Positions 19,675 to 29,532 of a DNA stretch of 59,050 nt are shown here, one piece after another. The notes under the pieces are model-generated. The model saw nothing but the letters and a program-made list of their open reading frames with translations. It was not told the DNA's origin and made no database searches. A program made the translations under genes and the position numbers. Origin of the DNA: Candidatus Thiomargarita nelsonii. Lineage in GTDB: Bacteria; Pseudomonadota; Gammaproteobacteria; Beggiatoales; Beggiatoaceae. The stretch covers positions 1 to 59,050 of the forward strand of contig JSZA02000036.1 in assembly GCA_000785145.2 (NCBI GenBank). Reading direction: 5' to 3'. The stretch's first letter is position 1. Every line of letters starts with the position of its first letter.

Positions 19675-19735
19675 TATCTACATCTGTATTGACATCAACA
19701 TCGGGTACAAAGTAAGCTAACAAACCTTGCATCAG
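19675..19735 (-). repeat. Short ghost copy of yqiJ coding sequence
   Basis: The sequence around 19680-19735 resembles 18746-18795 inside yqiJ (both contain TGTATTGACATC and CATCGGGTACAAAGT). It would read FVPDVDVNTDVD against FVPDVNTDID on the minus strand. It is a fragment only and has no start or stop of its own. Confidence 0.55.
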
Positions 19736-19752
19736 AGGAGTAGCAATTAATA

Positions 19753-22700
19753 GTGGAACAATCAATTTGGAAACACAAGGGTTTTATACCCTATTTAGTC
19801 ATTGTCTTTTTTAATGCGTTCACTGATCTCGGTCATAAAATCATTATCCAAAATGCCCTTTTTAAATTTTATGAGGGCACAGAGTTACGGATTTATACCG
19901 CCATCATTCAGGCGATGATCTTGTTGCCTTTTATTATGACTTTTACGCCAGCGGGTTTTTTGTCTGATAAATTTGCTAAAAACCGCGTTATTGTCTTTGC
20001 CGCCTTTATCGCCTTGCCCATCACGGCTATGATTACGTGGTGTTATTATACGGGTGCTTTTTGGTTGGCTTTTTGGTTGACTTTTATATTGGCTTTGCAG
20101 AGTGCTTTTTATTCGCCAGCTAAATATGGTTATATTAGGGAACTGGTGGGCAAAAATAAGTTAACGCCCGCCAATTCTGCCGTGCAATCGGTCACAATCA
20201 TTGCCATTCTCTCCGGTACGCTGGTTTATACGCTGTTTTTTGAAAGTTTATTTTCTAATCACTTTGAAAATATGGGAGATATTCTGCAATCGGTTAAATA
20301 TGTCGGATTCTTACTGATAGGCGGAACGCTCATCGAGGCTTTATTAGCTTTGCGCTTGCCTTTAAAACGGCAAACGGATACTCAGCTTCAATTTGATTTT
20401 GGCAAATATCTGCGGATGCGCTCTCTCAGAGACAATCTTAAAAGTGCGTGGACTCATCAAGGTATTTGGCTCAGTATCATCGGGCTCTCCGTGTTTTTTG
20501 CCATTAATCAAGTTTTACTTGCGACTTTTGGCGCACATCTCAAGGAGGTGCTTGGCGAAACCGATACTCGCGTTGCTAATGGCATTATGATGTTAGCCGG
20601 TATCGGCATTATTTTTGGTGCCATTTTTGCGGGCAAAGTGTCAAAAAATCATATCGAAACCGGTATTATTCCCTTGGGGGCATTGGGTATTTGCATCTCT
20701 TTGATAATTTTACCCTTTGTTACAAATTTGCTCTCTTTGGCCATACTTTTTACTGTCTATGGTTTTTTTGGTGGACTTTTTATAGTGCCCCTGAATGCCT
20801 TGATTCAATATCACGCCAAAGAGGGAGAAGTGGGGACTATTTTGGCTGCCAATAATTTTGTCCAAAATAATTTTATGTTGGCTTTTTTGGGTATGACTGT
20901 CGCTTTGGCTTATGTTCAATTTTCTAATCAAACCACTTTTTTTCTACTGGCGACAATTACTTTAATTGGTACTCTTTACACTCTCATTAAATTACCTCAA
21001 TCCTTTATTCGTTATATTGCTACCGGGATGCTGACACGACGCTATCAAGTCCAAGTCGTGGGCATGAAAAATATTCCCTCCAGTGGCGGCGTTTTACTTT
21101 TAGGCAATCACGTCAGTTGGCTTGATTGGGCTATGCTACAAATCGCCTCGCCGCGCCCGATTCGCTTTGTGATTTTTCGCAGCTTTTATGAAAAGTGGTA
21201 TCTCAAATGGTTTTTGGACTTATTTGGTGTGATTCCCATTGGACGAACTGGCAGTAAGCAAGCGCTGGTTCAAGTCCGCGAGAGTCTCAGTCAAGGCGAA
21301 GTGGTTGCCCTGTTTCCCGAAGGGCATATTAGTCATAATGGTCATCTCAGTATTTTTAGAAGCGGTTTTGAACGGGCAGTCAAAGATACTCAAGCTGTGA
21401 TTGTGCCTTTTTATTTAAGGGGAGTTTGGGGCAGTCTCTATTCTTATGCAAATCGTAAGTATCGCTATTCGACGGGCAAAGCCGGGCGCCGTAAAATTAC
21501 GGTCGGATTTGGTAAGCCGGTTTCTTCAAACGCCAGTGCCAGTGAGGTTAAGCAGGCTGTTTTAGAAACTTCTATCCATACTTGGCAAGAGTATATTGAA
21601 ACTTTGGAACCGTTGCCTATCAGTTTTTTGCGAACGGCGAAGGCGCAAACGAGTCAGGTTTGTGTCATAGAGGCGAATACGGAGTTGACTTATGGACGTT
21701 TATTGGCAGCCACGCTGGTTTTTGCTCGCAAACTGAAGCCGTTGATGAGCCAACAGCAAAATATTGGTATTTTGTTGCCTGCCTCATCGGGGGGCGTGAT
21801 CGCTAATCTTGCGGTTTTGTTCAATGGCAAAACGGTAGTCAATCTTAATTATACGGCGACTATTTCTGTGGTTGGGCTTTGCATGGAAAGGGCTGATATT
21901 AAAACGGTTCTCACTTCTAAGCGATTTTTAAGTAAATTGGAGGGGCGGGGGATTGATCTGAGTCCTTTAAAAGAACAAGCTAATCTGGTTTATTTGGAAG
22001 ATATTAAGCAAGCTATTCCGAAATCGGCACTGTTTTTTGCTTTGCTACAGGCGAAATTTTTACCGACTGTGATTTTAAAGGCGTTGTATTTTAAAAATAG
22101 TGCTAATTTAGAGGATACTGCGGCGATTCTCTTTAGCAGTGGCAGCGAGGGCGTTCCTAAAGGTGTGCAATTGACGCATACTAATATTATGGGAAATCTC
22201 AAACAGATAACGGCGGTGCTAAATCCCAATGATGATGATGTGATCCTCAATGCTTTACCGATTTTCCATGCTTTTGGTTTGACTGTCACTACCTTTTTGC
22301 CCCTGATTGAGGGCATACCGATGGTGTGTCAGCCCGATCCGACGGATGCTAAAACGATTGGTCGTTTGGTGGCGCAGTATGAAGTGAGTATTTTATTGGG
22401 TACGTCCACTTTTTTGCGTATTTATACGCGCAGCCGCAAAATCCATCCTTTGATGTTTCAATCGGTGCGGATTGTCGTCGCGGGTGCTGAGCGTTTGAGC
22501 ACTGAAGTGCGTCATGCTTTCAGAGACAAATTTTGTAAAGATATTTATGAAGGTTATGGTGCGACGGAAACCACGCCTGTCGCCACTGTGAATATTCCTG
22601 ATATTTTGCTCTCTTATTCAGGTGATGTACAAATCGGCAATAAGATAGGCACGGTGGGACTTCCCCTGCCCGGCACGACTCTGAAAATTGTTGAGCCGGA

Positions 22701-23205
22701 GACTTTAGAAGATTTGCCTATCGGTGAGGCGGGATTAATTTTAATTGGGGGCACCCAAATTATGAAGGGCTACCTGAACTCACCTGAAAAAACTGAATCG
22801 GTTATCGTGGAAAAAGACGGAGTACGTTGGTATAAGTCAGGCGACAAAGGTAAGCTAGACGAAGACGGCTTTTTAACTATCCTAGATCGTTATTCCCGTT
22901 TTGCTAAATTAGGCGGCGAAATGGTTAGCTTGGGTGCTGTCGAATCCAAAATATCGCAAGTGATTGATAATCATGAGATAGAGATTATCGCGGTGGCGTT
23001 GCCTGATCAGAGTAAGGGAGAAAAGCTTGTGCTGTTGCTCGCTGGAGAAGTTGATTTGGATGCGCTCAAGAGTCAGATTCGGGGCAGTGGATTGAATCCG
23101 TTGATGATGCCTAAAGAATATTTTTGTGTGGCAGAAATACCTAAATTTGGTAGCGGTAAGGCGGATTTTGCGGGGGCTAAGAAGTTGGCACTTGAGAAAA
23201 TATAA
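19753..23205 (+). CDS. aas: Fused LplT-PlsC-Aas: lysophospholipid transporter/acyltransferase/acyl-ACP synthetase
   Basis: 1150 residues, three enzymes in one chain. Residues 1-420 are an MFS transporter like LplT (about 11-12 membrane helices). Residues 425-620 are a PlsC-type acyltransferase with NHVSWLD (HX4D, His near residue 453) and FPEGHIS. Residues 640-1150 are an AMP-forming ligase with ILFSSGSEGVPKGVQLTHTN and YEGYGATETTP. Such proteins import 2-acyl-lysophosphatidylethanolamine and re-acylate it. The start is GTG, with GAGGAG about 12 bases upstream. The gene stands alone, with repeats on both sides. Confidence 0.93.
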   Translation: MEQSIWKHKGFIPYLVIVFFNAFTDLGHKIIIQNALFKFYEGTELRIYTAIIQAMILLPFIMTFTPAGFLSDKFAKNRVIVFAAFIALPITAMITWCYYTGAFWLAFWLTFILALQSAFYSPAKYGYIRELVGKNKLTPANSAVQSVTIIAILSGTLVYTLFFESLFSNHFENMGDILQSVKYVGFLLIGGTLIEALLALRLPLKRQTDTQLQFDFGKYLRMRSLRDNLKSAWTHQGIWLSIIGLSVFFAINQVLLATFGAHLKEVLGETDTRVANGIMMLAGIGIIFGAIFAGKVSKNHIETGIIPLGALGICISLIILPFVTNLLSLAILFTVYGFFGGLFIVPLNALIQYHAKEGEVGTILAANNFVQNNFMLAFLGMTVALAYVQFSNQTTFFLLATITLIGTLYTLIKLPQSFIRYIATGMLTRRYQVQVVGMKNIPSSGGVLLLGNHVSWLDWAMLQIASPRPIRFVIFRSFYEKWYLKWFLDLFGVIPIGRTGSKQALVQVRESLSQGEVVALFPEGHISHNGHLSIFRSGFERAVKDTQAVIVPFYLRGVWGSLYSYANRKYRYSTGKAGRRKITVGFGKPVSSNASASEVKQAVLETSIHTWQEYIETLEPLPISFLRTAKAQTSQVCVIEANTELTYGRLLAATLVFARKLKPLMSQQQNIGILLPASSGGVIANLAVLFNGKTVVNLNYTATISVVGLCMERADIKTVLTSKRFLSKLEGRGIDLSPLKEQANLVYLEDIKQAIPKSALFFALLQAKFLPTVILKALYFKNSANLEDTAAILFSSGSEGVPKGVQLTHTNIMGNLKQITAVLNPNDDDVILNALPIFHAFGLTVTTFLPLIEGIPMVCQPDPTDAKTIGRLVAQYEVSILLGTSTFLRIYTRSRKIHPLMFQSVRIVVAGAERLSTEVRHAFRDKFCKDIYEGYGATETTPVATVNIPDILLSYSGDVQIGNKIGTVGLPLPGTTLKIVEPETLEDLPIGEAGLILIGGTQIMKGYLNSPEKTESVIVEKDGVRWYKSGDKGKLDEDGFLTILDRYSRFAKLGGEMVSLGAVESKISQVIDNHEIEIIAVALPDQSKGEKLVLLLAGEVDLDALKSQIRGSGLNPLMMPKEYFCVAEIPKFGSGKADFAGAKKLALEKI

Positions 23206-23520
23206 ATCTCGTTCCCACGCTCTGCGCTCATCATTATACACAAATCCATTTTCGACAATTGTAGGGTGGGTAGAGCGATAGCGAAACCCACCAAACCGTC
23301 GCAAATGGTGGGTTGGGCGTCCCGCCACTTCGTATCGCTGTCGCTCTACCCACCCTACATATCTGCTTTTATTTCAAATATTTAAATACTTATGTATAAC
23401 GATGAGCGCTCTGCGTGGGAATGCCTGATAGGACGCTCTGCGTCCTGTTCAGTCAGGTTTTGTTGAGTACACTTCAAAACCGTGAAAAAACTCTCAGTAC
23501 ATTTTTTTTCTTGTCATTGA
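23206..23520. repeat. Repeat-only stretch with family B copy
   Basis: Family B palindrome at 23261-23358 (arms GTAGGGTGGGTAGAGCGATA and the reverse complement). It is bordered by pieces of the CGTTCCCACGC ... GGACGCTCTGCGTCC motif seen also at 8608-8660 and 31550. No gene is supported here; open frames inside it only translate the repeat. Confidence 0.8.
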
Positions 23521-23535
23521 ATTATCCCTGCTTAC

Positions 23536-24441
23536 CTATGAGATTCTGTACTTTTCTTCAATAAACTTGGTTTCTTGCCTAAGAGGTGATGTAGTCGCAC
23601 CTCCTTCTAAAACAAACGCGCTTTCTAAGTGCGCTTTTACCAGATCGACAGTACTGTCAAACCACTTGATCTGTCGCACTGGCGAGCCGTCCGTTTTGTG
23701 GCGTTTGCCAGTATCCATGTAGATACCATGTTCCTTGCCCAAATTTGTTAATTCATAGTAGAGTCTATCCTTATGATCGCGGTTGGCGGTTTGCAAGCCG
23801 ATTTTTGTGAGGATGGGGTTGATTTGTCTCTGTTTCAGACCAAGACGTTCGGCGATGTCCGACACTGTTAAGATTTGCTCTTGAGTTTCGGATTTTAGGC
23901 CATCAACGCCCCACTGTTCCAACAGATTGACACCGAACTCTTTTCGCATGACGTTGTTGAGCGCGAGGGTTTGCATATTGCCGTCTATATTGAACAAGGT
24001 CATCAGTTCTTTGTTGATGCGGGCGTGTTCTAGCATTTTGTCTGTGGTGGGTTGTTGCAATTCGACACTGCCAGTTGTTAGCAGTTCAAAAACCCAATCG
24101 CTCACCATCACTGCAAACTCGGGTGAACACCATTGAGCAAGATGGATAGCGATTTTAGGATGTACCCAAGTGCCTTGATTATTAGCAATTCCGCCTTTTA
24201 TGGATTGTATAAGTCTTTGGTTTTGTTCCGAAGCCGTTGTAACGGCATCGCTATAAATAGGGATACCGGTTTTTAAACTCAGTGCTTTTAAAAATTCCTG
24301 AGTCGGTTGTGTGACATGATAATGACTCCACTTTTTACCAGTGGCCTTGCACATTGCTGTAGCGTCTAAATAGCTATCGCTTTTACGCTGCTTAATTTCG
24401 ACACTATTGAAATGACGGGTAATATGACATATACTAGCCAT
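23536..24441 (-). CDS. KilA-N domain protein (phage-type DNA-binding)
   Basis: 301 residues from the ATG at 24441, preceded by AGGAG at a suitable distance; an upstream start would add 19 unrelated residues. The N-terminal 110 residues (HFNSVEIKQRKSDSYLDATA, ATGKKWSHYH, GGIANNQGTWVHPKIAIHLA, WCSPEFAVMVSDWVFELL) are a KilA-N domain. The C-terminal half (about 180-260) looks like a winged-helix or Bro-type DNA-binding region. KilA-N proteins are typical of phages and their remnants. Neighbouring small HTH genes on the same strand support a phage-derived cluster. Confidence 0.85.
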   Translation of the reverse strand: MASICHITRHFNSVEIKQRKSDSYLDATAMCKATGKKWSHYHVTQPTQEFLKALSLKTGIPIYSDAVTTASEQNQRLIQSIKGGIANNQGTWVHPKIAIHLAQWCSPEFAVMVSDWVFELLTTGSVELQQPTTDKMLEHARINKELMTLFNIDGNMQTLALNNVMRKEFGVNLLEQWGVDGLKSETQEQILTVSDIAERLGLKQRQINPILTKIGLQTANRDHKDRLYYELTNLGKEHGIYMDTGKRHKTDGSPVRQIKWFDSTVDLVKAHLESAFVLEGGATTSPLRQETKFIEEKYRIS

Positions 24442-24589
24442 TGTTAGTTTACTCCTAATGCAGTGACTGACATGGCAACTTTCGGATATGAGTCGCAATC
24501 AATCCCCGAAAGTTACCAAGCTTGAATAGAGAGTGTATTCCTAAAGCCGCCAAGCAATATTTGGAATACGCTCTCCCCCTAACATTCCT

Positions 24590-24739
24590 TTACCATCTCC
24601 CCAAAATCCTTTTCGGCTTGCCACCCGGCTGCTCTACCCATTCGTCTCGGTAATCTGTCCATGCGAGCGACTGCTTATAGTCACCATAAACACGTACATT
24701 ATTGCGAGCGTGCGGGCGCGTTGCTAGTGCTGTTGGCAT
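24590..24739 (-). CDS. Small protein of unknown function
   Basis: 49 residues from the ATG at 24739, chosen because AGGAGA lies about seven bases upstream; a longer version from 24787 lacks a ribosome site. The product is polar and basic (HARNNVRVYGDYKQSLAW, then VEQPGGKPKRILGRW). It is not recognised. It lies between the KilA-N gene and an HTH gene on the same strand and may be a phage-type accessory protein. Confidence 0.45.
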   Translation of the reverse strand: MPTALATRPHARNNVRVYGDYKQSLAWTDYRDEWVEQPGGKPKRILGRW

Positions 24740-24837
24740 AGCTTTTTCTCCTAGTTGTGTAACGGTATCTCGTACCGTTGTAGGCATTATATAGACTATA
24801 GATTAAAAGTCAATATCTATTTTTTACTTATTTTTAA

Positions 24838-24872
24838 TAAAAAAAAACGCCGATTATGCTAGGCGTTTTTCA
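24838..24872. terminator. Bidirectional intrinsic terminator
   Basis: AAAAAACGCC, a short loop, and GGCGTTTTTC form a hairpin flanked by A and T runs. It follows the stop of the HTH gene on the minus strand (24913) and could end its transcript. Confidence 0.65.
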
Positions 24873-24912
24873 AAATTATCTGGACGACTCTTTAAAAATA
24901 AATACTTATTTT

Positions 24913-25305
24913 TCACTTATTATCCCTATAATTTATTAAATCATTATAATCAACTAACCGCCCCCCTTTTTTGGCTTGTTTAGATGCGATGCTTCCTTGT
25001 CTAGCTAGTAAATCAATATGCCGAGACGAATAACCAGATTTTTTGGCAGCTTCCACTACAGGCATATAAATACCATTACCAATTATTTTAGGCCTACCGC
25101 TCCCACCACCTTTACCATGTTGTTGCTTTTTATTCCGCATGTTAATATGTGCCTGCAAACTGGCAATATCTACCCAAGAACACGCACTGCGCCCCCGTTT
25201 CTCAGAAAGATCCCCATCAATAATCCCATTGCCTAATAATTGATACAACCGCGCTCTCGACAACCCAAACCGCTCAGATGCCTCACGAATAGATAGCCTT
25301 TCCAT
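24913..25305 (-). CDS. Excisionase/MerR-like double HTH protein
   Basis: 130 residues with two helix-turn-helix segments of the helix-turn-helix_17/MerR type. The first is residues 3-30 (LSIREASERFGLSRARLYQL) and the second about 80-115 (MPVVEAAKKSGYSSRHIDLL). They are linked by a Lys/Gly-rich region (KKQQHGKGGGSGRPK). AAGGAAG precedes the ATG. It is likely a small regulator of the phage-like cluster; the DNA target is unknown. Confidence 0.65.
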   Translation of the reverse strand: MERLSIREASERFGLSRARLYQLLGNGIIDGDLSEKRGRSACSWVDIASLQAHINMRNKKQQHGKGGGSGRPKIIGNGIYMPVVEAAKKSGYSSRHIDLLARQGSIASKQAKKGGRLVDYNDLINYRDNK

Positions 25306-25475
25306 ATTTGCTTCCTTTAAATGTCAACATTTTTTTTTATATTATATGTGCTGAGTGTTGTAAAATAAATATTAATAGTTATTAAGTTATTAAGGCGAGA
25401 CTAAGACAAAATACCACATTTATTTTGTCCACGCACTTATGATGATGTCAAATTTCTTTTAACAAGGAGACACTT

Positions 25476-28400
25476 ATGTATATTTATCGCCAAATAAGAC
25501 TGCTAGGGATAATTATATTCCTACTTGCAGCCTTTCAGCTAAGGGCAGAAATCACTTTCACGCCTGCTCACCCTCTCAGTCTCACGGTAGGCGAAGTCGA
25601 GTGGTCAGCCACAGATGGCTGGCTCGACGGAACCGGCACAACTGTTACCTATAGTGCCCCCACTCTGCCAGGGGCGGATGTAGTGACGGTTATGGACGCT
25701 GAAGATAACGCAAAACCAAGAGAACAAGATTTTGACAATGCCGTCTGGGAAGTGTTTACAAGTCGTAATAACGTTGAGGCACTTGCTTTATCGAAAGATA
25801 AGGCGACCCTTTGGGTGGGAGCCGGTGGACTTGAAAAACGTAAGGCTTCAACGGGAGAATTAGAGAAGGTTTATATCAATACAGATGGTATGCCTTCCAA
25901 TAATGTCAATGCCCTTCTCTCAGATGAACAAGGAGGCGTTTGGGTCGGAACTTCTCGTGGTGGACTAGCCCACCTCAAAGCGGATGAATCTTGGCAAGTC
26001 TTTAATACCGATAATTCAAATCTGCCTGCCAATGGGGTCTATGCCCTTCTCTCAGATGAACAAGGAGGCGTTTGGGTCGGAACGGGAGGTGGTATAGCCC
26101 ATATCAAAGCGGATGGCTCTATGCAAGTCTTTAATACCGATAATTCCAATCTGCCTTCCAATTGGGTACGAGCCCTTCTCTCAGATGAACAAGGAGGCGT
26201 TTGGGTCGGAACTGTTGGTGGTGGACTAGCCCACTTCAAAGCGGATGGCTCTTGGCAAGTCTTTAAGACAGATAATTCAAATTTTCCTTCCAATGTTGTC
26301 AATGCCCTTCTCTCAGATAAACAAGGAGGCGTTTGGGTGGGAACTTCTGGTGGTGGACTAGCCCACCTCAAAGCGGATGGCTCTTCTGAAATCTTTAATA
26401 AAGAGAATTCCAATCTGCCTCACAATTATGTCGAGGCCCTTATCTCAGATGAACAAGGAGGCGTTTGGGCCGGTATTTTTAGTGCTGGTATAGCCCACCT
26501 GAAAGCGGATGGCTCTTGGCAAGTCTTTAAGACAGAAAATTCCAATCTGCCTTCCAATTATGTCAATGCCCTTCTCTCAGATGAACAAGGAGGCGTTTGG
26601 GTCGGAACGAATGGTGGTCTAGCACACTTCAAAGCGGATGGCTATTGGGAAGTCTTTAAGACAGAGAATTCCAATCTGCCTGACAATTCTGTCAATGCCC
26701 TTATATCAGATGAACAAGGAGGAGTTTGGGTCGGAACGAATGGTGGTGGTCTAGCCCACCTCAAAGCGGATGGCTATTGGGAAATCTTTAAGACAGATAA
26801 TTCTAATCTGCCTTCCAATTATGTCAGTGCCCTTCTTTCAGATGAACAAGGAGGAGTTTGGGTCGGTTCGGGTGGTCTAGCCCACCTCAAAGCGGATGGC
26901 TATTGGAAAATATTTAATACAGAGAATTCCAATCTGCCTGACCATTTTGTCAATGCCCTTCTCTCAGATGAACATGGAGGCGTTTGGGTCGGAACTGCGA
27001 ATGCTGGTATCGCCCACCTCAAAGCGGATGGCTCTTGGGAAATATTTAAGACAGAGAATTCCAATCTGCCTGACAATTGGGTCAATGCCCTTCTCTCAGA
27101 TGAACAAGGGGGAGTTTGGTTCGGAACTGAGGGTGGTCTAGCCCACCTCAAAGCGGATGCCTCTTGGGAACTCTTTAAGACAGATAATTCTAATCTGCCT
27201 TCCAATAGAGTCAATGCCCTTCTCTCAGATGAACAAGGAGGCGTTTGGATCGGAACTTGGAGGAGCAAAAATGGGCCTGGTGGTCTAGCTCACCTCAAAG
27301 CGAATGGCTATTGGAAAGTCTTTAAGACAGAGAATTCCAATCTGCCTGGCAATAATGTCACTGCCCTTATCTCAGATGAACAAGGAGGCGTTTGGGTCGG
27401 AACTGTTCGTGGTGGACTAGCCCACCTCAAACCGGATGGCTCGATGCAAGTCTTTAATACAGATAATTCAAATCTGCCTGACAATTCTGTCACTGCCCTT
27501 CTCTCAGATGAACAAGGAGGAGTTTGGGTCGGAACTTGGGAGGGTATAGCCCACCTAACATTCGGAAAGCAACAAAGCGGAAAACGTGCAGCAATCATTA
27601 TTGCCGGAGGTGGAAATCACGCGACAAACACCCTTTGGGACACAACCGAGTCCATCAGTCTATATTTTTATAAAATGCTGAACAAACGCAAATTTGTCAA
27701 CTCTGAAATCTATTACCTTTCTCCGCAATCTTGGGCTGATTTTAATGGTGACGGCACTGATGCTCACATTGTCGATGCCCCTAACCCATCTCGACCTTTA
27801 ACCTTGGATGACATAAAAAAAGCCTTTGAATGGGCCAAAGAACAGGGAACCCTTGATCAGCCTCTTTATATCTTCTTTATCGACCATGGCGGTGTAGGCA
27901 AAGTACTGCTAGCAAAAAATACCACTATGTCAGCCGAACAATTTAAAGGCATCCTCGATGATTACCAGCAAGCGACGAGCAATCAGGTTGTGCTCCTTTT
28001 AGAAGCTTCTTATTCCGGCTCTCATTTGCCGATTCTAGCAGCCCCTAATCGTGCCATCATCAGTAGTGCTAAGAGTGATGAATTTGCATACTTTGAGGAA
28101 AAACAAGGGTTTAGTAGTTTTTTCACCAAAAATATTCTCAAGGGCATGAGTTTTTTCGATGCCTTTGAATATAGCGTTCAGCAACAGAGCCGTCTGCTAA
28201 AAAAGATGGATGAACGACTTGCCGGTGGTTCAACCGAGTATGTTGTAACGACGCAGACACCTCAATGTGATGATAATGGCGATGGCGTTTATAATACTTC
28301 AGATGGTCAGTGGCTCAAACAGCTTATGATCAATGGCAACATCCAAACAGGTGATTTTACCTTAGCGGTAGAAAGTTTAACCCCATCGACTCACCTTCAA

Positions 28401-29066
28401 GTGGGAGAACCCTTTTCATTAAGCGCCAAAGCGAGCACGGCTTCAGGACATATCAAGCGCGTGTGGGCTGTGATCAGACCTCCTCGTATAAACCTAGTGC
28501 TCGATAGCAACAACACCCCTATTTTAGCCTATCCGACACAGGAACTTTCTCAAACCGAAAATGAGGATATTTGGACGGGTACCTGGAACCAAGCACTTTA
28601 TAACGGAGAATATGAGATCAGCTTCTACGCCAAAGATAATGATGGCAATATCGAGATGAGCCAAGAATCCGTTAATATTTCGGTGACTGGAGGAATTGAG
28701 CCACCCGCCTCAGCCAGTGTGGATGTCGTGATTGAAAAGGATCGATACGCCAGAGGAGAGCCTTTTAAGTTTGAATTGGTAGAGCAGCTAGCCTGGGGAT
28801 ACGATCTCTACGCAGCGGTTGTGCTGCCAGACGGTCAATTTATCACCCTCGAAGGTACCAATGAATTTGCTCAGCTAAATCAGCCAGAAAACTGGCGTAA
28901 GTCACGGGAATATAATGAAAAGGTGACTATAATTGATCTGACACTCCCCTTTGAATTGGCAACGGGTACTTATTGCCTATACGGGATTCTATCAGCTCAG
29001 GGAGAGAATCCTTTGGCGGTTGTGGATAAATGGGTGTATTCTCACAAATGTTTTGAGGTGTTGTAA
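25476..29066 (+). CDS. Secreted two-propeller protein with caspase-like domain
   Basis: 1196 residues with a signal peptide (LLGIIIFLLAAFQLRA). Residues about 85-690 hold 14 repeats of about 42 residues built around ALLSDEQGGVWVGT and GLAHLKADG, of the Reg_prop (two-component sensor propeller) type; 14 units fit two seven-bladed propellers. A caspase/C13-like domain follows (about 695-930). His804 lies in FIDHGG, but the nucleophile position reads LLEASYSGS with Ser845 where Cys is expected. After that come a Ca-binding CDDNGDGVYNTSDG loop and two beta domains (KASTASGHIKRVWAVI; DVVIEKDRYARGEPFKF). AAGGAG precedes the ATG. It is probably exported and may bind partners; proteolysis is doubtful. 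Confidence 0.85.
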   Translation: MYIYRQIRLLGIIIFLLAAFQLRAEITFTPAHPLSLTVGEVEWSATDGWLDGTGTTVTYSAPTLPGADVVTVMDAEDNAKPREQDFDNAVWEVFTSRNNVEALALSKDKATLWVGAGGLEKRKASTGELEKVYINTDGMPSNNVNALLSDEQGGVWVGTSRGGLAHLKADESWQVFNTDNSNLPANGVYALLSDEQGGVWVGTGGGIAHIKADGSMQVFNTDNSNLPSNWVRALLSDEQGGVWVGTVGGGLAHFKADGSWQVFKTDNSNFPSNVVNALLSDKQGGVWVGTSGGGLAHLKADGSSEIFNKENSNLPHNYVEALISDEQGGVWAGIFSAGIAHLKADGSWQVFKTENSNLPSNYVNALLSDEQGGVWVGTNGGLAHFKADGYWEVFKTENSNLPDNSVNALISDEQGGVWVGTNGGGLAHLKADGYWEIFKTDNSNLPSNYVSALLSDEQGGVWVGSGGLAHLKADGYWKIFNTENSNLPDHFVNALLSDEHGGVWVGTANAGIAHLKADGSWEIFKTENSNLPDNWVNALLSDEQGGVWFGTEGGLAHLKADASWELFKTDNSNLPSNRVNALLSDEQGGVWIGTWRSKNGPGGLAHLKANGYWKVFKTENSNLPGNNVTALISDEQGGVWVGTVRGGLAHLKPDGSMQVFNTDNSNLPDNSVTALLSDEQGGVWVGTWEGIAHLTFGKQQSGKRAAIIIAGGGNHATNTLWDTTESISLYFYKMLNKRKFVNSEIYYLSPQSWADFNGDGTDAHIVDAPNPSRPLTLDDIKKAFEWAKEQGTLDQPLYIFFIDHGGVGKVLLAKNTTMSAEQFKGILDDYQQATSNQVVLLLEASYSGSHLPILAAPNRAIISSAKSDEFAYFEEKQGFSSFFTKNILKGMSFFDAFEYSVQQQSRLLKKMDERLAGGSTEYVVTTQTPQCDDNGDGVYNTSDGQWLKQLMINGNIQTGDFTLAVESLTPSTHLQVGEPFSLSAKASTASGHIKRVWAVIRPPRINLVLDSNNTPILAYPTQELSQTENEDIWTGTWNQALYNGEYEISFYAKDNDGNIEMSQESVNISVTGGIEPPASASVDVVIEKDRYARGEPFKFELVEQLAWGYDLYAAVVLPDGQFITLEGTNEFAQLNQPENWRKSREYNEKVTIIDLTLPFELATGTYCLYGILSAQGENPLAVVDKWVYSHKCFEVL

Positions 29067-29517
29067 ATACTGAGTCATAAGCTCACGTATTTTAACCGCA
29101 AACGTGGCTTATGACGGAGTGGCAAACCGGCAAAATACCAGATTGTGCTTTAGTATTTACCAAAAATAGGGCAACCATAAAGGATTGCCCCTACATCATA
29201 TGACGTAGGGGCAATCCCTTGTGGTTGCCCTTAATCCCTTGTGGTTGCACTAGTTATTTCATGCACGTTCCTTATCGATCTAGGATTTTTCATACAGCCA
29301 GATTTTCACCGATTTCAAGTGCGTTCACTATAAGCCGTTTGTTTTATTCGTTGTACTCTATACAAAAAAATATTTTGCAATTTTTCTTTGATTAGGTTTA
29401 TAATGTCGCCGTCAAATACTATCAGGTGCCAAAGCAGGCGATTGAAACAGGAGTTCCAAGATTGAGCCGTTGAGTTGGTATCACGCCGAGGCAGGCGATT
29501 TAAAAAAAAAGTCCAAA
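29067..29517. repeat. Repeat-rich spacer with family E inverted repeat
   Basis: Inverted repeat family E at about 29169-29230 (arms GGGCAACCATAAAGGATTGC and GCAATCCCTTGTGGTTGCCC), followed by a partial third unit to 29249. A second full copy is at 32597-32663. The rest has AGGCGATT motifs near 29437 and 29495. No supported gene; an open frame at 29315-29554 has no family features and overlaps repeats. Confidence 0.75.
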
Positions 29518-29532
29518 CTAAAGTTTGGACTC
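29510..29532. repeat. Dispersed palindrome, copy overlapping an esterase stop codon
   Basis: AAGTCCAAACTAAAGTTTGG followed by ACTCC. The minus-strand reading supplies GAG TCC AAA CTT TAG, the last codons and stop of the YqiA-like gene. Confidence 0.8.

Noticed and set aside
25900..27560. Regularly spaced, nearly identical repeats that look like an array
   Set aside because: They are in one reading frame and encode the 42-residue propeller blades; unit length and coding content exclude a CRISPR array.
26039..27598. Several long antisense open frames rich in Pro/Ser
   Set aside because: They are mirror readings of the propeller repeats with no ribosome sites.
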